DNA of 64,000 nucleotides from positions 16,913,501-16,977,500 of the forward strand of contig OX485805.1 of NCBI GenBank assembly GCA_950295325.1. The letters run 5' to 3'. Source of the DNA: Polytrichum commune (Eukaryota > Streptophyta > Polytrichopsida > Polytrichales > Polytrichaceae). The notes under the pieces were generated by a model. The model had not been told where the DNA came from. It was given only the letters and a program-made list of their open reading frames with translations, and did no database searches. How positions within the stretch are numbered: position 1 is the stretch's first letter; each line of letters opens with the position of its first letter. Of the stretch, positions 13,474-23,227 are shown piece after piece. The translations under genes were made by a program, and so were the position numbers.

Positions 13474-15536
13474 ATGAATCTTGGTGCCGCTGCGGTGATG
13501 GACAACAGGGAGGTCGTGAATGTTCGCAGGTACAGAGAGACAAGTGATGTGGAGCAAGTGGAAGCACTTGAGCGGCGGTGCGAGGCTGGCCCCGCAGGCT
13601 CCAGCTCACTCTTCTGTGACTTCCTAGGCGATCCGCTGTGCCGAGTCCGCCATCTCCCCTTTTACTCCATGCTGGTCAGTCAGTCAGTCAGTCACTGCCT
13701 ACCTACCCCATTTTCCTTGTCTCCGTTTTTCACTTTTGCAATGCTTTTTTCTCATTGTGTTTCTTAAGAGAATGTCTGGTGTGCTCCTCTGCGATTCTGG
13801 GGTAAAGTCACATTGGGCTACCTAGTGTCTGTCTGTGTGCTTGTGTACTCAATTGTTGCTGCTCTGCATTTCAACAGGTTGCGGAGGTCGGGGGACGAAT
13901 AGTTGGAGTGATCAGAGGTGGCGTGAAGGATGTTGTTTGCCGGCAGAGTGCTTTGCTGCGCACTGAGAAAGCCGAGATCCGCATTCCCCTGTATGCTCGA
14001 GTGGGTTATCTCCTCGGCCTCCGCGTGTGCCCTCACCACAGGTTGGTGAAGATGTTTTAGCGGACGATCCACGAAGCTTCATAGTTTTCGAGGTTAAAGG
14101 AGGGATTACGTTGCTTGATCGAGGGGGAGAGAGAGAGAGGGAGGGAGGGAGGGTGGTGGCGGCGTTGATGTAATTGTCCTCGTTGGTGGCTTCAGACGCA
14201 CGTGTATTACATATGGACAATCCACGGAGTCTGATAGTTGTTGGGGTAAAGGGTAGGATTACGGTGCCTGAGAGAGAGAGAGAGGGTGGTGGTGTTGATG
14301 ATGTACTTCTTCTCCTCGGTAGCTGCAGACGCATGGGTTATACATGACAGTGCTTAAGAGAGAGGGTTGGTGTTGCTGCAATTCTCTTCTTTTGGTAGCT
14401 GCAGACGCATAGGTATTACATGTGGACGATTCACGGAGCTTGATAGCTTTTGAGGTTGAGGGAGGGATAACGGTGCTTGGGAGAGAGAGAGGTGGTAGTG
14501 GTGTCGATGTGATTCTCCTCTTTGGTGTCTGCAGACAGATGGGTAGTATTGCAATGAGCGTGATAGTATTTGAGGTCAAGGGAAGGATTGCTGCGGTGCT
14601 GATGATGATGTCATTGTCTTCTTTGGTGGCTGCAGAAGGATGGGGATTGCAATGAAGCTCGCGGAAGGGATGGAAGAATGGTGTGGTAACCAAGGAGCGG
14701 AGTATGTGTACATGGCAACGGAGAAGGATAATGTAGCCTCCCTGAAGTTGTTTACGGAAAGGCTAAACTATGTGCTATTCCGAACTCCTGCCATCTTGGT
14801 ACACCCAGTCTTCGTACACGAGAGACCAATAAACCCCCGCGTGCAGTTAACCAAGATAACTGCCGATCATGCATCAACGCTCTACCGGGCCACCATGGGG
14901 ACGGCTGAGTTTTTCCCCAAAGACATAGACGCAGTCCTCCGGAACAAGCTCTGCGAAGGCACATGGATCGCCACGTTCACCGATGACAGCCTCAAGGAGC
15001 TCAGCAGTTTTGGATGCGAGGGAGGGCGAGGAGGGAAGGTGGTGGAGGCTGGGTGGGCCAAAGGGGCATCCTGGGCTATGTTGAGCGTATGGAGGAGTAA
15101 TGAACTTTTCAAATGCGAAGTGAAGGGGGCGTCATGGCTATGTCGAACATGGTCTGCGCTATCCAGATGGGCGGATTACCTTCTCCCTTGGTGTAAGGTA
15201 TCCTCGGTACCGAATTTCTTCGCACCATTCGGAGTGCAATTCATGTTTGGCTTACATTCCGAGGGCGCCAAAGGGCCCGAGCTTCTTCACTCTCTCTGTT
15301 GGCACGCGCATAACTTAGCCCGGAAGCATGGGTGTCAGGCCATCATGTGCGAAGTGGCGCCCTCCGATCCTGCCTCCAAGAGTATTCCTCACTGGAAGAG
15401 GTTGTCATCCACCGATGACATGTGGTGCATCAAGTCTTTGAGGAAACCTTTGGAGAAGAAAGGCAACCCCGAAGACTTCGATTGGAGTCTAGCACCTGCG
15501 AAGCCGGTCCTGTTTGTGGATCCGCGAGAGGTATGA
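13474..15536 (+). CDS. HLS1-like: HOOKLESS1-like GNAT N-acetyltransferase
   Basis: Three exons (13474-13674, 13878-14041, 14636-15536) give a 421-residue protein; Arabidopsis HLS1 is about 403. All junctions are GT-AG and in frame. Exon 1 holds the family start (VRRYRET, then LFCDFLGDPLCRVRH). Exons 2-3 hold the GNAT core VAEVGGRIVGVIRGG and LGLRVCPHHRRMGIAMKL, where R-R-M-G-I-A (residues 122-127) is the acetyl-CoA pyrophosphate loop. The C-terminal HLS1-specific part follows (SWAMLSVW, PFGVQFMFG, CWHAHNLARKHGC, IPHWKRLS), ending in the family-typical FVDPRE. In Arabidopsis HLS1 is nuclear, acts in apical-hook growth with auxin/ethylene signalling and is a putative histone acetyltransferase; its role here is inferred. 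The start could also be the ATG at 13498. Intron 2 is made of tandem copies of its own acceptor region. Confidence 0.93.
14042..14635 (+). repeat. Intron 2 built from tandem copies of its 3' splice region
   Basis: This intron of the acetyltransferase gene contains four to five degenerate units of about 130-150 bp. Each has a GGACGATCCACGGAGCTTGA-like start, an AGGGATTACGGTGCTTG stretch, a (GA)n run, a GGTGGTGTTGATG stretch, and a copy of the acceptor (TTTGGTGGCTGCAG). Acceptor-like copies end near 14189, 14326, 14404 and 14533; the real acceptor ends at 14635. The copies after each AG also resemble the start of exon 3 (GATGGG, ATTGCAATGA). Confidence 0.8.
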
Positions 15537-15636
15537 ATAATTGACACTGGCGATGATGTCATGTCAATCAATACCTGACCTTACCCCAAATTGTACTATA
15601 GGATTCCCTCCCTCGCAATTGAGGGGATGCACCATC
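15537..15636 (+). other. 3' flank of the acetyltransferase gene
   Basis: Directly follows the TGA at 15534-15536. It is presumably 3' UTR; no poly(A) site can be placed with confidence. Confidence 0.4.
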
Positions 15637-16400
15637 GATCTTGCACCGAAAGTTTGTGTCGATATTTCGCATGCTCAATGCTGCTTCGAAGTTTTGGTAG
15701 ATAGGCAAGTAGGTAGTGCACACAATAGATTCTAGATTCAATCCTTCAAACAATGGAAACAGACAGTTCTGTGTACACGCCCCCCTGGGCATTGTATCCG
15801 AGATATTTCCCCAACACTGCGGCTTCAAATATAATTCACCTGGTTAGGTACACGATTCTTCACGATTCGACTATAATTCCTCTCTGCGTCCTCAATGTTG
15901 TAAGTGCCTGTTATTGTGCGATCTTGCACCAAAAGTCTGTCCATGTATTGCACATGCTCAATGCTGCTTTGATATTTTGGTAGATAGGCAAGTTGTGCAC
16001 ACATTACATTCAATCCTCCTAACAATGGAATAAACACCTCTGTGGGAACGCCCCCTGGTCATTGTATCCGACATATTTCCCGACCTCTGGGCCTTCAAAT
16101 ACATGAATTCGAATTCCACAAGGTTCTTCATAAATTTTACTCTCTATAATTTTGCAAGTGCCTTGCACCAAAAAGTTTGTGTCCATATTTGACATGCTCA
16201 AATGCGGCTTCGAAGTTTTGGTAGGCAGGGAAGTTATGCAACCAATAGATTAAACTCTCGAAGCAATGAAACAAGCGTCTTTAGACGAATTCAAATACAT
16301 GCTACTCACTCATGAATTGGAATTCCACACGATTCTTCACAGATTGACTCCTGTGTGCCTTCAATTCTGCCGGTGCCTGTGAAGTTTTTGCGGAAGTAGG
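15637..16400. repeat. Tandem repeat, about 240-283-bp units, 2.7 copies
   Basis: Units begin with CTTGCACCRAAAGTTTGTG near 15640, 15923 and 16163. They share CATGCTCAATGCTGCTTCGAAGTTTTGGTAG, an ACAATGGAA segment, GCATTGTATCCGA and CACGATTCTTCA. Copies are degenerate, with spacings of about 283 and 240 bp, so this is an old array. No coding function. Confidence 0.75.
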
Positions 16401-16865
16401 CAAAAAGTGGGTGTGCTGGTGGGGTTAGTGCTGTAAATAATGAAGCGGACAGGTAGATGGTACACACTTTCTGGTGATCTTGTCATTGCACTGCCTGAAT
16501 GTTATGCTCTTTCTTAGAAAGGTGGGCATCAGGTGACCTCCAAACACACATGTTTTGTGCTGGAAAGTGCAAGTGGTGATCTGACCACGAGTACGCAAGG
16601 ATAGACACATAGTAAAATTGTCGTGTTCAGTTCTCCCATCAATAAAGAGGAACTAATGAGCTTGTGATTCAGCACAGTAATGTGACGAGTCTCTCATTTG
16701 GTGAGGCCACACAAACACACACAATGCACATGAAGATGTATCCTATTAGTCTGCTTATTAGATGCAACGGAAGCAAACCCTCTCTTCCACCTGTTTGGTG
16801 CTTCGGCTACCTTTTATTTGCTCATATTGCATTTTAATCGATCTCTCCACTTTAGGATGAGCTCG
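16401..16865. other. Intergenic DNA, no gene seen
   Basis: No recognisable gene. The last 60 bases resemble DNA on the other side of the large retrotransposon (about 30485-30530), showing that a local duplicate exists. Confidence 0.4.
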
Positions 16866-17140
16866 TCGGGAGCTGGTTCCCTATGATTTTCCATTGGTTG
16901 TTTTGCATACAATATCAATGAATTCTTTCCACTTGTGATGGTGCATGCTTGGAGGTAGTGTTTGAATTTGAATGGAAGGGACATAATGTCACAATGAGTT
17001 TGAGCCTCCATAAACTTATGTCACTTAGAATGTTCTTCGTTTCACACCTCCACACTATCTGGAACATCCCCAACATGCAAGCTATTGTATGCAAAACTAT
17101 GTACTCGCGATTGAAAGCGATGCCAATTTAAGGTTGACTC
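16866..17140. mobile_element. Inverted-repeat MITE, family copy 1
   Basis: The left arm reads GGGAGCTGGTTCCCTATG, then GGTTGTTTTGCATACAATATC and GGTGCATGCTTGGAGGTAGTG; the right arm carries the inverse (CACTATCT, CAACATGCAAG, TGTATGCAAAAC). Two related copies lie at 53285-53590 and 62480-62660. The related DNA right of the retrotransposon (30485-30640) lacks this insert and so acts as an empty site, placing the insertion between GAGCTCG and GACTCG. No coding capacity; the exact ends are uncertain by about 10 bp. Confidence 0.7.
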
Positions 17141-17686
17141 GAATTACACTCCCCTGTTTGCACTTGTGATATGTGGATATGTAACATTAATATTTTATCC
17201 CAGATAGATTATTGTGCCCAAGGTAGGCAATAGTGCCTCAACAAGTGTCTCTTTATATATATATTTTTTCTTTTGAAGTGATGATCTGGCTAGAGTATAT
17301 ATGCCTTGCCCAATTCCGAGGTATTTGCAAGGACATAAATATTTGTGTTCAATGTTCCTCTTATTAACTAAAAAAGTTGGGCTTGTACTATATGCATCTC
17401 GTTGGAAGAACTGCGATACACTCAACATACTTAGGTGCCTTAATTATTATTTGTGCTTGGAAAGTGATGATCTGAGCAAAGGATGCCTTGCCAAATCTTG
17501 AAGCATCTACTGTGGATGGAAGTTATATGTATTCAAATCTCCCATCAATAGAGAAAATGGGCTTGTGATCTAAAGGATATTGTATTCCAAAGGCTAATTT
17601 GAGCGCTAGTTGCTTACCTCTTTGGTTAGCTACCATGCACTACCTAGAAAATCAAAGTAATAGTCTGGTTGTGTGTAGTATTAAAG
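17141..17686. other. Intergenic DNA left of the retrotransposon
   Basis: No gene seen. Positions 17185-17260 resemble 30570-30640 on the far side of the retrotransposon, part of the same duplicated segment. Confidence 0.4.
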
Positions 17687-17700
17687 CAAAACCTCTTCAA
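17687..17700. repeat. Target-site duplication, left copy
   Basis: CAAAACCTCTTCAA, identical to 30464-30477. It immediately precedes the (GAA)n that is the reverse complement of the element's 3' tail. Confidence 0.93.
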
Positions 17701-17720
17701 GAAGAAGAAGAAGAAGAAGA
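17701..17720 (-). repeat. (TTC)n tail of the retrotransposon
   Basis: (GAA)n on the plus strand, so the element RNA ends in (UUC)n. Some LINE groups end in short tandem repeats rather than poly(A). Confidence 0.8.
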
Positions 17721-17747
17721 ACTCCGGTCCCTACTAGGGACCGGAGT
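17721..17747 (-). promoter_or_regulatory. Perfect 3'-terminal hairpin of the retrotransposon
   Basis: ACTCCGGTCCC, a TACTA loop, then GGGACCGGAGT: an 11-bp stem with no mismatch, directly next to the (TTC)n tail. Terminal stem-loops beside a microsatellite tail are known reverse-transcriptase recognition sites in several LINE families; that role is inferred here. Confidence 0.8.
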
Positions 17748-18246
17748 GAATAAAGTGTCTGTTCGTAGGACAACCGTGGCCGTACCCCAGGGTAGCAGCG
17801 TTGGGTGTAATACTACTTCACCCTTTGTAGGGAGTAGACACTATGTTAGTAACCGATGTTTTAACCGGTTGAACCGGGGGGGGGGGGAGGGCGGTGTGTA
17901 GGGTGCATGGGTTTTAATTTAGAATTATGTGGGTTTTGCTACTATGTTGGAGACGAGAAGCGTGCGTATTTGTTTGAGTATAAATGATGGTTGATTGTGT
18001 TGTTGGTCGCCAAGTCATGGTTCCAAGGTTGGTTGGATAAGGACGTGCGTGTTGTATTAATACGGTCCGGGTTCGATTCGCGTTGAATCCGTCTGAGCGT
18101 GTTAGTGCAATACACTTTGACTTGGTGCTGCAAGTGAGTTAATCATAGGCAGGAAAGTTATACCAACCAGCCGGCTACTCCCCGCCTTTCTGAGCTATAG
18201 GTGGTAACTTAATAACTAGTGGTCTGACCACTACCCCTCTCTAATT
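17748..18246 (-). other. Retrotransposon 3' UTR
   Basis: About 500 bp between the last stop codon (18247) and the terminal hairpin. It includes a G-rich run at about 17877-17888. On the plus strand, GGTCCGGGTTCGATTC at about 18063-18079 resembles a tRNA B-box. Confidence 0.7.
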
Positions 18247-21200
18247 TTAGTTATGATTTTGTAGGTCTGTGATGGGTTGTCTATTTTCTATTCGTCTTTT
18301 GTGGATTAATATTGAGTGTGCATATTGGATGGCAATTATGTTAAGTTGTTTGAATGTGTTCCTAATTTGTGATGTGGGGAGTTTGAGCTTTGTTTCAAGT
18401 TCGTTCATTGAGGGGATGTGAGTTGTGGCTCGGGCACCAGATGCTAATACAATAAGTGGGGCTACGTTCCAACCCTTTGCGATGATATTATTTATGAGTG
18501 GTTGATATTTTGTGATTTTTTGATTTATGGTTTCAGTGGAGAATATGTCATTACAGTATGTGAATTCTATAAATTGAACTGTAATTTCTGGTGTGGGTGC
18601 TTCTGGTGGTGGGGAATCGTAAGGGTGCCCTATAATGCATAGAATGTCGGGTTTGAGTCTAGCGTTACAATGACATCTTTGGGTACCACATGTGCAGGGT
18701 AGTAACCATGTTGGTACTGTGTTGTCTTGGGGTAGTTCATTATATGTACCTGCGTTCATGAGTATGTAGTGTCTTGTTATTTTATTTGAGACAAGAAGTT
18801 TGCGTATTTCCCATACCGCTTTGTTATGTCTTTTTGTAATTAGTGCGTGGATGTGTTGTTGTTTGCACTTAAGGAGTATATGTAGCCATGTATCCGCTTC
18901 TAATGAGTTGCAAATGTTACATGTATGGGATGGGTATGCAATTCTACCAAAAAAGAGTTGTTTTCTAGCTTGTCCCATGTATTGTCCGGTTCGGAATTTT
19001 ACTAAGCACGTTTTTTGCTTGTCTGAGATAGCCGGGTTGGTCCAAAAGTCATTTGATAATGTTTTGTCGATATCTTTATTATCAAGCCATTTATGTAATT
19101 GATGTGTTTGGGTTGCTAGAATGGATAGGTTGTGTTTTTTATCGTGTTTGATGATGTATTTGCCAAGGTGTCGGATGGGGCCTTTGTCTGGTGTTTCTTG
19201 CATTGAATGCCACCAATCTTTTTGGAGGTAGTATGGCGTGGGGTGCGCATGCTCATGTGTGGCTATAGCGTCTCTATGTTCTAATTCACAACCCAATTTT
19301 GCTAATTTATCGGCTTGTTCGTTACCTTGAATGTTTGTGTGGGCTTTGACTTTGTGTAGTGTGGTGGTTTGTGTGCGGGATTGCAACATCTTAACTATGG
19401 ATTCTAGTATCTTTTTATCCGGGTGGCTATTGTGTAGTGTTGGGTGTTTAGTTTGCGTGTTCAGGAGGTATAAGACATTGAGACAATCTGTAAAGATATG
19501 TGCCGGTTCATTCCGGTATGTGGTAGTGAGGAGGTGGAGGGTGTGGTGTATAGCCATAAGTTCTGCCCTAAGTATATTTTGGAGTCCGGGTAGTCTTTCT
19601 GTGATTTTGAGGTTTTTGAAAGGGTTATATATACCATACCCTGCTTTTTCTCTTCTCCAATGCCCTCGGGTTATTTCTTTGGGTGGTATGAATGATCCAT
19701 CCGTGTAATAGCAAAATTGTGGGTGGTATTTGAGGGGTAGGCATATGTCTTGATTCGTGTATATGGGAGTGTTAGAAGTTTGGTTTGTAAGTGGATGGGG
19801 GGGTGGGTATATAAGTTGGGACCATTTCTTGCTTCTATTTACTAAGGTGTTTATAGGTGTAGGCGGTGCCGGTGTGTGAAATGATGTGGGTATTTGGAGG
19901 GTAGTGCTAATAGTGTCCATACGATTCGCATATTCACATGATCCGGGGGACGTGTGTTTGTGGTGTATACATAATATGCGGATGTCATGATTTTCTGTTC
20001 GTGGGTTAGTTCGTAATTCCGGGGGTATTGTGGGTTCATCATATGCAATGGTGTCTGCTTTGAAATGTGAGATAACGTGAGAATCTGGGAAAGGGCCTTC
20101 ATGGGGGTTGAGGTTGTGGTACCAGTTTGGGTCAGTTGTTATGAGTATTGTGATTGTGTCTGGGTTATGCTTGGCGGCAAGTCTAGCCCAATGTAGGGCT
20201 TGTTGGGTGTCTTTTTCTGTGTGCGGGTGGGCATATCCCATCCCTGCCCATTTATGTTGGAATGCTGTGCCTATTGACCCGAATACCTTGTCCCTAGAAA
20301 ATGGGGAGGAGAATTGTTTCAATGTAGTAGGACATGTGATTGGTGATGAGAAGTAGGAATGGGTGATGTGGAAGGAGTCAATGATGTTTTCTATGATGGC
20401 ATTTGGGAGGGTGTATTGTGAGAGTTTAAGGGGGTCGTTTTTGGGCATTCTATATTTGTATCTTTGATACAACCATGCCACTTCTTTTTCAAAGGATTGT
20501 ACGGGGGGCTCTAAGTTGTGTGGTTTGTTTAATGCATTTTGGTATTGTTCCCATAGCCATTGTAGTCTTAGTTCGGGAATGGTAATTAGGTGGCGTCCGT
20601 CATTATCATAGATGTGTGATTCGCCATATTGGCTTTGAATGGTGTGTTGTGTGCATTCAATGTCATTATCTGGGTTGCATTCATTGATATGAATGTGGCA
20701 TAGGGGTATGTCTTGTGGTGGGCGGACATATCTTGTGTCTCTCATTTGTGTTTCACTAAAGTTTATTTGGAGAATGTTGGTGAAGTGTTGGTGTTGTTTT
20801 TGGGTGTAGTATTGTGTTAAGAGTAGTATGTTGTAATTTATAGTGTTTTGGTTGTTCCAAGGGAATAAGTCTCTTTGTGGGAGCCATTTATGGTATTTGG
20901 TTTCGTTAGGAAGTACCCATTGGCAAAGGTAGGATGTGTAGTGTTTTGTGATTTTGTGTTTGTCTTTGTATGTGTGAGGGTGGTCGTTTATTATAGATTG
21001 TATTGGGAATTGTATGTGGTTTTGTTGGATGTGTAAGGGGGGTTTTGGATATTCCGGTAGTGGGGGTGGCATGGGGTGTATGTTATGTCTACTCAGGCTT
21101 GTGTTTATATGATGATTTTGTATTTTGTAGGCGTCCTTGAGAGTATTGGGTGTCGTATGTGTTAGGCAAGTATTTAGGCATTGGTTATGACAAGGGGGTT

Positions 21201-21666
21201 TACAAAATATCTTACGCGCGTGTTCTAGGGCGGTTTTAACTAGTTTAGTGGGTGGGGCATAATAGTACTTGAATTCATCATTTGTCATGAGGTGCGTGCC
21301 ATTGGGGTGCGTTATGTGTTTTAGTTCGGTTATGTTGTGTAAAATTAATTTATGTAAGTATTTGAGGGAAGTGGTGGGAGTTAGTGTGGGTATATGGTGT
21401 GCTTGACTCATCCATTGTGTCTCTAATGGCGTAGGGTGAAGGGGGAATTTTGCAAGTGTACTTCTAAGGTGAGTGTCACTAGTTTTTTTGAGTAGGTATA
21501 ATGTTCTAGTAATTGGTGATCTCATGCAATCATGTGGGGTTATTCGTGGTAAGTGGAGTGATCCGCCATGTTTGGCAAGGATATGTTTGGTTACTCCATT
21601 ATATATTCTTCCAAGTCTTCCTTGGTCGTTGAGGGCATTGATGAGTTGTTCTCCGACACATGTTAT
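18247..21666 (-). pseudogene. Retrotransposon ORF2, 3' part: methyltransferase-like, RNase H, zinc and restriction-like endonuclease domains
   Basis: An open frame of more than 1,090 codons. After the end of the reverse transcriptase comes a region (about 20390-19900) with YFSSPITC, SPFSRDKVFGSIGTAF, TITILITTDPNWY and YDEPTIPP, resembling PCIF1-type adenine methyltransferases; the usual NPPF position seems to read AHPH. RNase H follows (about 19720-19270) with YTDGS, LRAELMAI, FTDCLNVL and KAHTNIQGNEQADKLA, so all D-E-D-D and His residues are present. Then C-x2-C-x9-H-x4-C with RHNKAVWEI (about 18920-18800), as in R2/NeSL-type elements. Last is the PD-(D/E)XK-like part: LKPDILCI (18640-18665), VQFIEFTYCND and QKITKYQPL. 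The frame joins the upstream reverse transcriptase across an A7 run near 21678. Confidence 0.85.
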
Positions 21667-23227
21667 ATAGGCGTTTTTTTAGTGAGAAAGCTTCGGTGCC
21701 GAACATATTTTGTGGAAGTTGTGTAATGGCGTTTGATAGGCATTTCGGGAGGCCACATATATTTTTGTGTAGGGCAATTATTCTTTTATCTAGTTTTTTA
21801 ATAGCGGGAAGTGAGTATGGGACGGCATAAAAGCTATAGGCTATGCCGGCTCTTATGACTGTGTCAACCATTTGTATTTTTTGCTTCATGGTGGCTGGGC
21901 ATGTGGTTAGGAGTTTACATTGTTTGATTAGTTTGGTTGTTGTGATGTGCGTTTGTATTTTCCATTGTAGTGATGGAACTAAATTGATTCCGAGGTAAAT
22001 ATATGGTTCGTGTTGGCTTAGTATCGGTATTGGTTGGTTTCGGAAGTTAATATTGATGGCCGTTAAATGTGTTTTAAAGGCTTGTGCATTTAGTTTGGAT
22101 TTATTTGGGCATCCTGTGATTGCGCATTTCGGGATGCCGAGGTCCATTCCGGCCCATTCGCAATATCTATCTAGCTTGTTCAATTGTTGTTGGATGGATG
22201 TCGTATTGTTGGATATGACCGCTAGATCGTCCGCATAGGCCGCGGAGCTTAATTTTGTATTAGAGGTTTTAAAGGTGTATCCGTGGGGTCCGCGTTGTAG
22301 CCATCTAAGTAATGGTTCGAGAAAAATGATGAAGAGGTAAGGGCTTAGCGTATCTCCTTGTATGGTTCCCCTTTGTATGGGTATGGGTAGTGTTTTATCG
22401 AAGTATTCCCCGATAAATGTGGTGATTGATTGTGAATAGATATTTCCTACTAGTGCTATGGCATCTTGCGGATAACCGAGGTCTTTCATAATGGCGAGGA
22501 GTCTAGCATGGTCGATAGAGCCAAAGGCATTTTTGAAGTCTATGTATAAGATGTAGATGTCTTGGTTAGTGAGTTGTGCATCTTCTAATGCGGCGATGAG
22601 GGTTTGAAGTTGTCGGGCGGTGCATCTTTCAGCTCTAAAGCCCTCTTGGCTATCATGTAGAATTTGGTGTTTTTCCCCGTATCAGGAGAGTATACTAGTG
22701 AGCGTGCTAGTAAATAATTTGTAAATAGTGTTGGCAAGTGCAATAGGTCGATGGTTGGTGAGGTGATGGGGGTTGTCTTTTTTGTATAAGAGTATCGTAA
22801 GGCTCGTTTTCCAAGCTTCAGGTATTTGTTTTTGTTTATAACAGTGGGTAAAAAATAATAGTAGAAGCTTGTGGAATCTTGGCGGCATATTTTTTAGTAT
22901 GGTGTTAGGAATTTGATCGGGTCCCGGCATTTTTCCGTTGGTAAGGTTTTTAAGACATATATCGTATGTTTCTTGGTCTAGGTATGTGTGTAAGGGGGTT
23001 AAGGCTTCGCCTCTCTTTTCTATAGTAAATCCGTTGAGGTCGTGCCACGGATATTGTCTAACTCCACATAGGCATTGTTGTGGGTGATCGGGTTGATAAT
23101 GGCATGTTGGGACGGTTGGTCTATTGCTTATGGATTGTTGCACATGTATTTCTTGTGTGATGTCTGTGGGGCTTGTAAGGATATTATTGAATCGGTCTAT
23201 TAGGCAGTCTAAGGGGGGGGGTGTCAA
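21599..23227 (-). pseudogene. Retrotransposon ORF2, reverse transcriptase
   Basis: Motifs in order: NGKMPGPDQIPNTILK, LLYKKDNPHHLTNHRPIAL, SQEGFRAERCTARQL, YILYIDFKNAFGSIDH, IQGDTLSPYLF, and the catalytic AAYADDLAVI at about 22213-22243 (YADD box), then GMDLGIPKCAITG and YIYLGINL. All catalytic aspartates are present. One in-frame TGA lies just before the YGEKHQ segment (22682-22684). The frame from the endonuclease changes in a C9 run near 23213-23221, and the frame into the downstream part changes in an A7 run near 21678. Confidence 0.93.

Noticed and set aside
12781-13609. Minus-strand frames up to 162 codons, Pro/Ser/His-rich
   Set aside because: Antisense to the acetyltransferase 5' region and first exon; composition reflects G-rich sense strand, no domain.
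13912-14693. Minus-strand frames of 140-144 codons
   Set aside because: They read the antisense of the tandem-repeat intron of the acetyltransferase gene; repeated low-complexity product.
18800-19708. Plus-strand frames of 100-125 codons
   Set aside because: Antisense of RNase H and zinc-motif coding sequence.
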